Positions 7,909 to 15,443 of a DNA stretch of 23,656 nucleotides are shown here, in pieces. The DNA lies in contig JAFQLN010000083.1 in NCBI GenBank assembly GCA_017414585.1, forward strand, positions 1-23,656, read 5' to 3'. Position 1 is the first letter of the stretch. The number at the start of each line of letters is the position of its first letter. Source of the stretch: Clostridia bacterium. Lineage in GTDB: Bacteria > Bacillota_A > Clostridia > Oscillospirales > CAG-272. The position numbers and the translations under genes were made by a program. Below the pieces are notes generated by a model, which ran no database searches, had not been told where the DNA came from, and saw nothing but the letters and a program-made list of their open reading frames with translations.

Positions 7909-8748
7909 TTACTTCATTTCGTTGAATGCAGCAGTGATGGCAGCAGCCGGAGCGGAGTCGATGATGACAAAGTTAATGTTGCCGTTGATAAGGTCCTGAA
8001 CAGCGAGAGAACCGTTCTTGTAGGGTGTGCAGGTTACGGGCAGACCGGCAAATCCCCAGTCTTCATCGCCTTCTACGTAGAACTGACCGGTGGTACCCAT
8101 CTGAACGCCGATCTTGGTGTTCGTGTCATAGCCGTTGAGGATGGCTTCAACGGAAGCTGCGTCGGTGCAGGCGTCAAACGTGGTGTCGCCTTCCTTGACG
8201 ATGATCTTCTGGGATGCGTTGTAGTAGGAATTGGAGAAGTCAACGTATTCCTTGCGGTCTTCTCTTACAGTGAGGCCTGCTGCTGCGATATCGCACTTCT
8301 GCTGACCGACGGAGAGACATACAGCGTCAAAGTCCATATTGCTGATAACGAGTTCCTGACCGATTTCAGCTGCGAAGAGAGCCATGATTTCCATGTCGAT
8401 GCCGAGGTAGCTTTCACCGTCCATGTATTCAAAGGGTTCAAATGCGGCGTTGGTAGCTACAATAAGCTGATCCTTGGATTCGTCCAGCGCTGCGGAGATT
8501 ACGGGCGTGGGAGTGCCGTCGCCGAAATACTTGTCGCAGATTTCGTCGAAAGTACCGTCAGCCATAATCTTTGCAAGGAATGCATTGACCTGTTCGAGAA
8601 GTTCGGGCTGGGTCTTGTCTACGCCGAAAGCGTATTCTTCCTGGGTGAGTTCGATTTCGACAACCTTAACGCCGGCAGAACCGCCGCAGGAAACGCAGAG
8701 CATCATCAGCATGACAGCTGCGAGGGTGAGGGAAAGAATTTTCTTCAT
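7909..8748 (-). CDS. Amino-acid ABC transporter substrate-binding lipoprotein, apparently circularly permuted
   Basis: A 279-residue lipoprotein (signal peptide, likely lipidated Cys21 in CVSCGGS) of the SBP_bac_3 family; it captures an amino acid outside the membrane for the adjacent permease and ATPase. The normal first part of the domain (LIVATNAAFEPFEYMDGE, then GIDMEI, DIAAAGLTVREDRKEYVDFS) only begins near residue 95. The segment that normally ends the domain (VKVVEIELTQEEYAFGV through FLAKIMADGTFDEICDKYFGDG) sits first, at about 27-78. A linker TPTPVISAALDES joins them, and the protein stops right after VIIDSAPAAAITAAFNEMK, where that segment would usually follow. First gene of the operon, under a TTGCTT/TATAAT promoter. 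Confidence 0.9.
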   Translation of the reverse strand: MKKILSLTLAAVMLMMLCVSCGGSAGVKVVEIELTQEEYAFGVDKTQPELLEQVNAFLAKIMADGTFDEICDKYFGDGTPTPVISAALDESKDQLIVATNAAFEPFEYMDGESYLGIDMEIMALFAAEIGQELVISNMDFDAVCLSVGQQKCDIAAAGLTVREDRKEYVDFSNSYYNASQKIIVKEGDTTFDACTDAASVEAILNGYDTNTKIGVQMGTTGQFYVEGDEDWGFAGLPVTCTPYKNGSLAVQDLINGNINFVIIDSAPAAAITAAFNEMK

Positions 8749-8815
8749 GATTGTACTCCTGTGAATTTTTTTAAATAGAAATCCGCATATGCAAATTTAT
8801 GTGTATTTCGTGAAT

Positions 8816-8844
8816 ATTATACCATCACTGTACAGGAAAAGCAA
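8816..8844 (-). promoter_or_regulatory. Promoter of the amino-acid ABC operon
   Basis: On the minus strand TTGCTT (8839-8844), a 17-base spacer and TATAAT (8816-8821) lie about 70 bases before the ATG at 8748. The remaining 8845-8999 region is the upstream space of tepA; I found no convincing promoter there and no gene. Confidence 0.75.
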
Positions 8845-8999
8845 GTCTTTCGGCAAAAAATAGTTCACAACTTTTCCGTCACTCTGCCGAAAATAATCTT
8901 CACACATTTTTCTGTGCGTTCCGCCGGTCAGCACTGCATAAAAACAGCGGATCGGCAGCATACTTTCAGAGAGTGAATGCAGAAATGAGGTAATATAAC

Positions 9000-9680
9000 A
9001 TGGAAGACGAAAAGAAAAATCCTTCCCCCAACGAAGAAATAGAAACCATCATGAAAAACGGGAGCGTGATTTCCTCCTCCGGCGGCGAAACGATCCACTG
9101 TCTGACCATCATCGGTCAGATCGAGGGGCACTATCTTCTCGGCGACGGTCAGAAGGCAACGAAATACGAGCACATCATCCCCCTGCTCGTTTCGATTGAA
9201 GAAAGCCGGGATGTGGACGGAATGCTCATGGTGCTCAATACCATGGGCGGAGACGTGGAAGCGGGACTGGCGATTGCGGAAATGGTTGCAAGTATGTCCA
9301 AGCCCACTGTGTCGCTCGTCCTCGGCGGGGGACATTCGATCGGCGTTCCGCTTGCGGTATCGGCGGCAAAATCGTTCATCGTTCCGTCCGCGACCATGAC
9401 CATTCATCCGGTGCGGATCAGCGGAACGGTTGTGGGCGTGCCGCAGACGTATTACTATTTTGAACGGATGCAGGACCGGATTCTCGACTTTGTCTGCCGC
9501 CATTCCAAGGTCTCCCGTGAAAAGCTGAACGAACTTCTGATGCGCACGGATCAGATTGCCACCGATGTCGGTTCCATTCTCGACGGCTGCGAAGCCCAGC
9601 GGATCGGACTGATCGACGGCGTCGGCGGACTGACCGAGGCACTGGATGCCCTGCGGCAGATGATCGGCAAAAAACAATAA
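9000..9680 (+). CDS. tepA: ClpP-family serine protease TepA (translocation-enhancing protein)
   Basis: A 226-residue protein matching Bacillus YmfB/TepA along its length: IHCLTIIGQIEGH (32-44), TKYEHIIPLL, LNTMGGDVEAGLAIAEMVASM, then the nucleophile Ser113 in GGGHSIGVP, and His136 in MTIHPVR. The Asp of the triad is probably in the TDVG segment near 187. The family is a cytoplasmic, ClpP-fold peptidase without an unfoldase partner of its own; in B. subtilis it was linked to protein secretion and degradation of small spore proteins. GAGG lies before the ATG. It appears monocistronic, with the fucU operon promoter following 70-80 bases later. Confidence 0.92.
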   Translation: MEDEKKNPSPNEEIETIMKNGSVISSSGGETIHCLTIIGQIEGHYLLGDGQKATKYEHIIPLLVSIEESRDVDGMLMVLNTMGGDVEAGLAIAEMVASMSKPTVSLVLGGGHSIGVPLAVSAAKSFIVPSATMTIHPVRISGTVVGVPQTYYYFERMQDRILDFVCRHSKVSREKLNELLMRTDQIATDVGSILDGCEAQRIGLIDGVGGLTEALDALRQMIGKKQ

Positions 9681-9740
9681 GCGTATCCGCCGCACAATTT
9701 TTAATCGCGCACCGCATAAAATTTCCCGAACGCACTTCCA

Positions 9741-9800
9741 TTTAACCGCTGTTTATGCTACAATATGATTGTACTAATTTATAAACAGCGGTTAAACCGC
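9741..9800 (+). promoter_or_regulatory. Operator-like inverted repeats around the fucU-operon promoter
   Basis: TTTAACCGCTGTTTAT (9741-9756) is repeated as a perfect inverted copy at 9781-9796, with a 24-base spacer. The spacer holds an extended -10, TGCTACAAT (TACAAT 9759-9764), whose bases are also part of the smaller palindrome TACAAT-ATG-ATTGTA (9759-9773). The right arm overlaps a complete 13-bp palindrome GCGGTTAAACCGC (9788-9800). A repressor binding AACCGC half-sites on both sides of the promoter would explain the layout. There is no T-run after the repeat, so a terminator for tepA is less likely. Confidence 0.6.
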
Positions 9801-9816
9801 GGAACGGAGTATCACC

Positions 9817-10239
9817 ATGCTGAAAGGTATCAACAAAATCATCTCTCCCGAACTTCTCATGATCCTCGCTAAAATGGGTCACGGCGACGAAATCGTTTTC
9901 TCCGACGGTAACTTCCCCGGAGAATCCATCGGTAAAATCGTCCTCCGCGCAGACGGAAGCGGCGTTCCGGAACTTCTCTCCGCCGTTCTCGAACTTTTCC
10001 CGCTGGACACCTATGCGGACAACGTCTACCTGATGGACAAGACCGAATCCGACCGTGATCTGGACATTCCGATCTGGGAAGAATATAAGAAAATCATCGC
10101 TGACCACACCGACAAACAGCCCGTATTCCTCGAAAGATACGAATTCTACGAACGCGCAAAGCAGGCTTATGCCGTTGTCGTAACCGGTGAAGGCGCGATT
10201 TACGCAAACGTCATTCTCAAGAAGGGCGTTGTAAAATAA
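9817..10239 (+). CDS. fucU: RbsD/FucU-family sugar mutarotase, FucU-like
   Basis: A 140-residue protein, the same length as E. coli FucU and aligned from the first residue: MLKGI..ISPELL, the AKMGHGDEIVFSD block with catalytic His22 and Asp30, IRAD-like VLRADG, FYERAKQAYAVVVTGE and the C-terminal ANVILKKGVVK. The family interconverts anomers and ring forms of L-fucose or D-ribose in the cytoplasm and forms decamers. No fucose kinase, isomerase or aldolase lies nearby; instead it starts an operon with an AAA+ ATPase and pyrimidine-nucleoside catabolic genes, so ribose or deoxyribose may be the real substrate (inference). Its stop overlaps the next start by one base. Confidence 0.9.
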   Translation: MLKGINKIISPELLMILAKMGHGDEIVFSDGNFPGESIGKIVLRADGSGVPELLSAVLELFPLDTYADNVYLMDKTESDRDLDIPIWEEYKKIIADHTDKQPVFLERYEFYERAKQAYAVVVTGEGAIYANVILKKGVVK

Positions 10240-11411
10240 TGGCTGACAAAAAAGACGAAATCATCAATCTGCAGCTGGACATCATCCGCAAGATGACGGA
10301 AAACAACATCCGCCGCCTCTCGGACGATATCTGGGGCCCCACCCGGCAGAACCGGCAGGATCAGAAGAAAACGCCCGCCGCACCGCCCGCTCCCCCCGCA
10401 TCCGGCAAAACGACCTCCGGCAGTCAGGAAAATGCGCCCGCGGACAGCTCTGTCAAGTCCGACAAAAATCTCATCAAAGCATCTGACGGAGGAGACGGCG
10501 GCGGCGTGACCGACAATGCCGAAGACCTCCCTCCGAAGGAAGATATCGCGGATCTGAAAAAGGAGCTCGACAGCTATATCGGGCTGGAGGAAGTCAAAAA
10601 AGAGGTGAAGAACCTCATCAATATGGCGACGGTCTACAAACTGCGTCTGGACAACAACCTTCCGAATCCCGATATGTCCCTGCATCTCGTTTTCTCCGGC
10701 AATCCCGGCACCGGCAAGACAATGATCGCCCGCTTCATGGCGCGTGTGTATCATTCCCTCGGACTTCTTTCCGTCGGCAAGCTCGTGGAAGTGGACCGCA
10801 GCGGACTCGTTGCCGGCTACATCGGGCAGACTGCCATCAAAACCGCGAAAGTGCTCGAAGAAGCCAAGGGCAGTGTTCTCTTCATCGACGAAGCCTATAC
10901 GCTGACATCCAAAACAGAAAACGATTTCGGCTTTGAAGCCGTTGACACCATTCTCAAAGCCATGGAGGACAACCGCGACGATCTCGTTGTCATCGCGGCG
11001 GGTTACATAGAACTCATGGAGCAGTTCATTGACTCCAACCCCGGTCTGCGTTCGCGCTTCAACAAATACATTGATTTCGCGGACTACACGGCTGAGGAAA
11101 TGCTCGGCATCTTCAAAATGAACTGCGAAAAAAGCTGTTACGTACTCGATGCGGACGCGGAAAAAGCGGTTACGGAATATTTCACCGCAGTCGGAGAAGC
11201 CGCAGGCGAATTCGGCAATGCGCGCGGTGTACGGAACACCTTTGAAAAAATCCTCACCGAACAGGCAAACCGCATTGCGGAGCTGTCCGATGTCACCCGT
11301 GACGATCTCATGAAGATCACGGCGGCGGATGTCGAAGCGGCTCTGTTTGAAGCGGATGACGATGATCCGAAAACAGAAACAGACGAAAAAGAAAACACCT
11401 GCAAAGAATAA
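10239..11411 (+). CDS. CbxX/CfxQ (SpoVK)-family AAA+ ATPase with a disordered N-terminal arm
   Basis: A 390-residue AAA+ protein. Residues 1-33 form a likely helix (DEIINLQLDIIRKMTENNIRR), 34-100 are a Pro/Ala/Ser/Asp-rich, probably disordered linker, and from about 110 follows one AAA+ module: IGLEEVKKEV, Walker A GNPGTGKT (154-161), pore-loop YIGQT (194-198), Walker B VLFIDEA with D217/E218, and the arginine pair R271/R273 in NPGLRSRF. The C-terminal small domain contains GNARGVRN. Family members remodel partner proteins, including red-type Rubisco activase. The ATG overlaps the fucU stop (TAATG), so the two are translationally coupled. The target here is unknown; the N-terminal helix may be its docking arm. 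Confidence 0.9.
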   Translation: MADKKDEIINLQLDIIRKMTENNIRRLSDDIWGPTRQNRQDQKKTPAAPPAPPASGKTTSGSQENAPADSSVKSDKNLIKASDGGDGGGVTDNAEDLPPKEDIADLKKELDSYIGLEEVKKEVKNLINMATVYKLRLDNNLPNPDMSLHLVFSGNPGTGKTMIARFMARVYHSLGLLSVGKLVEVDRSGLVAGYIGQTAIKTAKVLEEAKGSVLFIDEAYTLTSKTENDFGFEAVDTILKAMEDNRDDLVVIAAGYIELMEQFIDSNPGLRSRFNKYIDFADYTAEEMLGIFKMNCEKSCYVLDADAEKAVTEYFTAVGEAAGEFGNARGVRNTFEKILTEQANRIAELSDVTRDDLMKITAADVEAALFEADDDDPKTETDEKENTCKE

Positions 11412-11426
11412 TCTGCGGAGGATTCC

Positions 11427-11843
11427 ATGGATAAAAACGACCTTATTGCGCTTGCCGTGAACGCCATGCAGACTGCATATGCGCCCTACTCGGGCTTCAC
11501 GGTCGGTGCGGCGCTGGAGACTGCGGACGGAACGGTTTACACCGGCTGTAATATCGAAAATGCCTCATTCACACCGACGGTCTGTGCGGAGCGTGTGGCA
11601 TTCTTTCAGGCAGTACGCGACGGTCACAGAGCATTCAGACAGCTCGCGGTAGCCGGCGGAAAAGGCGGACTTCTCACCTCCTTCACGCCTCCGTGCGGTG
11701 TCTGCCGGCAGGTCATGCGCGAATTCTGCACGGACGATTTCCCCGTTTATCTTTATGACGGAGAAACCATACGCGAAACCACACTCGGCGCACTGCTGCC
11801 GCTTTCCTTCGGACCGGACAATGTTGGAAAGCAGGAGGACTGA
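11427..11843 (+). CDS. cdd: Cytidine deaminase
   Basis: A 138-residue zinc enzyme of the small homotetrameric type that converts cytidine and deoxycytidine to uridine and deoxyuridine. PYSGFTVGAAL is the substrate-binding start, CAE (Cys53, Glu55) and PCGVC (Cys90, Cys93) supply three zinc ligands and the proton-shuttling glutamate, and NIENASF is also conserved. GCGGAGG precedes the ATG, 15 bases after the AAA+ gene. The next gene, a pyrimidine-nucleoside phosphorylase, uses its products and starts only 3 bases after its stop. Confidence 0.96.
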   Translation: MDKNDLIALAVNAMQTAYAPYSGFTVGAALETADGTVYTGCNIENASFTPTVCAERVAFFQAVRDGHRAFRQLAVAGGKGGLLTSFTPPCGVCRQVMREFCTDDFPVYLYDGETIRETTLGALLPLSFGPDNVGKQED

Positions 11844-11846
11844 CCC

Positions 11847-13145
11847 ATGCGTATGTACGATATTATCCTGAAAAAACGGCGGGGCGAGGTGCTGACCGAA
11901 GAAGAAATCGCGTTTTTTGTGCGCGGCTATACGGACGGTTCGATCCCGGACTATCAGGCATCCGCTTTCTGCATGGCAGTCTGCTTCACCGGCATGACGG
12001 ACGACGAATGCGCTTATCTGACAAAGTACATGATGCTTTCCGGCGATATCGTGGACCTGTCCGCCCTGCCCTATACGGCGGATAAGCACTCCACCGGCGG
12101 TGTCGGGGACAAAACCTCCCTCATTCTCACGCCGACCGCAGCCTGCCTCGGACTTTCCGTTGCAAAAATGTCCGGACGCGGACTCGGTCACACCGGCGGA
12201 ACAATCGACAAGCTCGAGTCCATCCCGGGGTTCAACACTGCCCTCTCCCCGCAGGCTTTCATGGAACAGGTGAAGACTGTGGGTGCAGCCATCGTCGGTC
12301 AGACCGGCAATCTCGCGCCCGCGGACAAAAAGCTCTACGCCCTGCGCGATGTGACAGCAACGGTGGATTCCCTTCCGCTGATTGCATCGAGCATCATGTC
12401 AAAAAAACTCGCGGCAGGGGCTAAGACCATTGTTCTCGATGTGAAATACGGCAGCGGCGCTTTCATGAAGACGCCAGAAGAAGCCGTTCGGCTCGCCGAA
12501 ACGATGGTGAAAATCGGCAAAGCCAACGGACGCAATGTCTCCGCGCTCATCACGGACATGGACTTCCCCCTCGGCACGCACATCGGAAATTCCCTTGAAG
12601 TCATCGAAGCCCTTTCCGTCCTGCGCGGTGAAACGAAGGGCGAACTGTACGAAGTTTCCGCTGAACTGTGCGCCCATATGCTCTCCGGTGCGAAAGCCGT
12701 TCCCCTCGACGATGCACGCCGGGCAGTCCGTCAAGCCATCGACAGCGGGCGGGCATACGAAAAATTCCTCGAATGGATCCGTGCCCAAGGCGGCGATGCC
12801 CGTGCAGCCGAGGAAAACAGACTCCCCGTCGGACAGCATACACGGCAGATACTTTCTCCCGCGGACGGTTATCTGACTGCGCTCGATGCGGAAAAAGTCG
12901 GTTATGCCGCGTGTCTCCTCGGTGCGGGACGCATGACCAAGGACGACGTGCCCGATCTGTCCGCCGGCATCATTCTCCAAAAAAAGCGCGGCGAATGCGT
13001 GCACACCGGTGAAACGCTCGCACTGCTCTGTACATCCGATCCCGCCGGACTCGATGCGGCAGAAAAAGAGTTCCTCAGCGGCACCGTCATCAGCCCCGAA
13101 CCTCTGCAAGAAACCCTTCCCCTTATTTATAACACTGTGAGGTAA
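11847..13145 (+). CDS. pdp: Pyrimidine-nucleoside phosphorylase
   Basis: A 432-residue phosphorylase that splits uridine, deoxyuridine or thymidine with phosphate to the free base and (deoxy)ribose-1-phosphate in the cytoplasm. The phosphate site KHSTGGVGDKT (80-90), family signature SGRGLGHTGGTIDKLESI (109-126) and the base-binding Arg167, Ser182 and Lys186 are all present at the positions seen in Bacillus PyNP. The fold is an alpha domain, a phosphate-binding alpha/beta domain and a C-terminal barrel-sandwich part (LSPADGYLTALDAEKVG... KRGECVHTGETLA). GGAGG precedes the ATG. It works directly after cytidine deaminase in the same operon. Confidence 0.96.
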   Translation: MRMYDIILKKRRGEVLTEEEIAFFVRGYTDGSIPDYQASAFCMAVCFTGMTDDECAYLTKYMMLSGDIVDLSALPYTADKHSTGGVGDKTSLILTPTAACLGLSVAKMSGRGLGHTGGTIDKLESIPGFNTALSPQAFMEQVKTVGAAIVGQTGNLAPADKKLYALRDVTATVDSLPLIASSIMSKKLAAGAKTIVLDVKYGSGAFMKTPEEAVRLAETMVKIGKANGRNVSALITDMDFPLGTHIGNSLEVIEALSVLRGETKGELYEVSAELCAHMLSGAKAVPLDDARRAVRQAIDSGRAYEKFLEWIRAQGGDARAAEENRLPVGQHTRQILSPADGYLTALDAEKVGYAACLLGAGRMTKDDVPDLSAGIILQKKRGECVHTGETLALLCTSDPAGLDAAEKEFLSGTVISPEPLQETLPLIYNTVR

Positions 13146-13150
13146 AACAC

Positions 13151-14092
13151 ATGAAGAAATTTATCCTTCCCGAAACCGGCGTGGATCTGAAAGCGAACCT
13201 CCACTGCCACTCCACCCTCTCCGACGGCAAACTCACCCCCGAACAGCTCAAGGAAGCATACAAGGCACACGGATATGCCATCATTGCCTATACCGACCAC
13301 AACAAGCTCATCGACCATCAGGATCTGAACGATGACAGCTTCCTCGCGCTCAACGGCTACGAAATCGACATCACGGAAGATACACCCGATGTCGCATGGG
13401 TTGACAAGCGCACCTGTCACATCTGCTTAGTTGCAAAAACGCCCGACAAAGCGCCGATCGAACTCGACCGCATTTATACCCCCGAAAACATCAACGCTGT
13501 CATCAGCCGCGCCAAGGACGCCGGATTCTACGTCACCTACAACCATCCGACGTGGTCTCTCGAAAGCTATCCGGAATACTCGCAGTATGAAGGCATGGAT
13601 GCGATGGAAATCTGCAACGGCGGCTGTCTCATCGTTGCTTATGATGAATACAACTGTCACGCTTACGATGATATGCTCAAACTCGGCAGACGGGTATTCT
13701 GCATCGGCACCGATGACAACCACAACGGCCGTTCGCTCACCGATCCCCTTTCCTCCTCGTTTGTATCGTGGACTGTCATCCGCGCAGAAAAGCTCGACTA
13801 TGCTTCCGTCATCGAAGCACTCGAAAAGGGGTATTTCTACGCTTCCAACGGTCCCGAAATCAAGGAACTGTATGTGGAAGACGGATTTGTACACGTGAAG
13901 ACCTCGGATGCGCATATCATCAATTACATCACCGCCGGCCGTCACCGCGAAGTTGTCGGCGCGCACTACGGTCAGTGGGTGAACGAAGCAAAGTTCCCCA
14001 TCCGCGAAACCGACCGCTATTTCCGCATTGACGTCATCGACGAACACGGACGCCACGCAAACTCCTCTGCCGTATTCCTTGACACCCTGTAA
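13151..14092 (+). CDS. PHP-domain metal-dependent phosphoesterase
   Basis: A 313-residue protein with an N-terminal PHP (polymerase/histidinol phosphatase) domain: LHCHSTLSDG (His18, His20, Asp25), YTDHN (Asp49, His50), an acidic residue at about 71 (LNGYEID), YNHPTW (His132) and GTDDNHN further on. These are the metal ligands of a trinuclear-metal phosphatase or nuclease. The roughly 90-residue C-terminal part after SNGPEIKEL is strand-rich and may be a small beta domain. It starts 5 bases after pdp and closes the operon before a strong terminator. Activity on a sugar phosphate, nucleotide or oligonucleotide end fits the operon, but the exact substrate is unknown. Confidence 0.88.
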   Translation: MKKFILPETGVDLKANLHCHSTLSDGKLTPEQLKEAYKAHGYAIIAYTDHNKLIDHQDLNDDSFLALNGYEIDITEDTPDVAWVDKRTCHICLVAKTPDKAPIELDRIYTPENINAVISRAKDAGFYVTYNHPTWSLESYPEYSQYEGMDAMEICNGGCLIVAYDEYNCHAYDDMLKLGRRVFCIGTDDNHNGRSLTDPLSSSFVSWTVIRAEKLDYASVIEALEKGYFYASNGPEIKELYVEDGFVHVKTSDAHIINYITAGRHREVVGAHYGQWVNEAKFPIRETDRYFRIDVIDEHGRHANSSAVFLDTL

Positions 14093-14125
14093 TAACCCGC
14101 ATTCTTTTTTCAAAATCCATCCGGT

Positions 14126-14163
14126 GCACAGCTGCAAGTCCCGCGGCTGTGCGCTGTTTTTTT
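14126..14163 (+). terminator. Terminator of the fucU-php operon
   Basis: GCACAGCTGC (14126-14135) pairs with GCGGCTGTGC (14143-14152) with one wobble pair, followed after four bases by seven T (14157-14163). Confidence 0.9.
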
Positions 14164-14219
14164 CTCGCCCCTGAATAATACAAAATCACGCCGATATTTT
14201 ACTAATTCGTCCGTTTTAC

Positions 14220-14248
14220 TTGACAAAAAATCTTTTACCGGGTAAAAT
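14220..14248 (+). promoter_or_regulatory. Promoter of the aldo/keto reductase gene with an overlapping palindrome
   Basis: TTGACA (14220-14225), 17 bases, TAAAAT (14243-14248). The palindrome TTTTACC-G-GGTAAAA (14233-14247) covers the spacer and most of the -10, an operator position that would block RNA polymerase. Confidence 0.8.
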
Positions 14249-14293
14249 AGATACAGCAGCATGAATATTCACCGAAAAAGAAAGGATTTTTCC

Positions 14294-15436
14294 ATGAAGT
14301 ACAGAAAGATTGAAAAACTCGGCATCGAAGTATCCGCGTTCGGCGTGGGATGTATGCGTTTTCCGATGAAGAAGCTCGAAGACGGTACGGAAGTCGTCAA
14401 TGAAGAAATCTCCACACCCGTGATCCGCCATGCCATTGATTCCGGCGTCAACTATTTCGATACCGCTTATGTATACTCCGGCGGCATGAAGAACGAGATC
14501 GCGCTCGGTCATGCGCTGAAGGACGGCTACCGTGAAAAAGTCTACATTGCAACCAAGCTCCCGGGTCACAAGTTCGGCAGCATCGACGAAATGAACGCGA
14601 CCCTCGATGAATCCCTCGCCAACCTCGGTGTGGACTATATCGACTTCTACCTCCTCCATGCCATCAACGGCGACAGCTGGAAAAAGGCAAAGGAAAACGG
14701 CGCGATCGAATTTCTGAACAAAGCAAAGGCTGACGGAAAGATCAAGTATGCGTGCTTCTCCTTCCACGGCGGTGCGCAGGACTTCATCGACATCATCGAC
14801 GCATACGACTGGGATATGTGCCAGATTCAGATGAACTTCATGGACATTGACAATCAGGCTACCCTTGCGGGAATGCAGTATGCAGGCAAAAAGGGCATTC
14901 CGGTTGTCATTATGGAAGGTCTGCTCGGCGGCAAGCTGGCAAATGCACCCGAAAATGTCAAAGCTCTCTACGATGCATATCCGGTCAAGCGCACTCCCGT
15001 GGAATGGGCGTTCCGCTGGCTGTGCAGTCATCCCGAAGTCGCAACCGTTCTCTCCGGTGTCACCAACATGGAACAGTGCGATGACAACCTGCGTATTTTC
15101 GATGAACTGGAAACCGGCTGCATGACAGCGGAAGACGAGGCACTCATCGCTTCCGTCCGCGAAGCCTACAAGAGCCGCACCAAGGTCGGATGCACCGCGT
15201 GCAAGTACTGTATGCCCTGCCCGAACGATGTGGACATTCCGCGCATCTTCGGCACATGGAACAACGCCTTCTTCTGGGGCGAAAATCTCAAGGGTACATG
15301 GGGCTACAAGCGCATCATCGGCGACGGTCACGATGCGTCCAAGTGTGTCGAATGCGGTGCGTGTGAAGAAGCGTGCCCGCAGAAACTGGGCATCATCGAA
15401 CTGCTCAAGCAGGCTGACGCTGAAATGCGGGCATAA
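14294..15436 (+). CDS. Aldo/keto reductase with C-terminal [4Fe-4S] ferredoxin domain
   Basis: A 380-residue cytoplasmic oxidoreductase. The N-terminal TIM barrel has the AKR tetrad: Asp56 and Tyr61 (NYFDTAYVYSGG), Lys88 (ATKLP) and His122 (YLLHAI). The C-terminal 70 residues hold two cluster motifs, CTACKYCMPCP and CVECGACEEACP, as in the Clostridia-type Fe-S AKRs that probably couple carbonyl reduction or oxidation to electron carriers. An ATG 33 bases further upstream exists in frame, but AAAGGA before 14294 and the family start MKYRKIEKLGIEVSAFGVG decide the start. The physiological substrate is unknown. It is followed closely by a surface protein gene. Confidence 0.93.
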   Translation: MKYRKIEKLGIEVSAFGVGCMRFPMKKLEDGTEVVNEEISTPVIRHAIDSGVNYFDTAYVYSGGMKNEIALGHALKDGYREKVYIATKLPGHKFGSIDEMNATLDESLANLGVDYIDFYLLHAINGDSWKKAKENGAIEFLNKAKADGKIKYACFSFHGGAQDFIDIIDAYDWDMCQIQMNFMDIDNQATLAGMQYAGKKGIPVVIMEGLLGGKLANAPENVKALYDAYPVKRTPVEWAFRWLCSHPEVATVLSGVTNMEQCDDNLRIFDELETGCMTAEDEALIASVREAYKSRTKVGCTACKYCMPCPNDVDIPRIFGTWNNAFFWGENLKGTWGYKRIIGDGHDASKCVECGACEEACPQKLGIIELLKQADAEMRA

Positions 15437-15443
15437 AGCTGAA

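Noticed and set aside
9741..9796. The 16-bp inverted repeat as a simple terminator of tepA
   Set aside because: No T-run follows either arm, and a promoter element lies in its loop.
9817..11411. FucU and AAA+ pair as a phage-defence module
   Set aside because: No nuclease, toxin, reverse transcriptase or other effector domain is present, and the downstream genes are metabolic.
12399..13109. Minus-strand open frame of 236 codons opposite the pyrimidine-nucleoside phosphorylase
   Set aside because: Shadow of a GC-biased real gene; the translated sequence has no motif.
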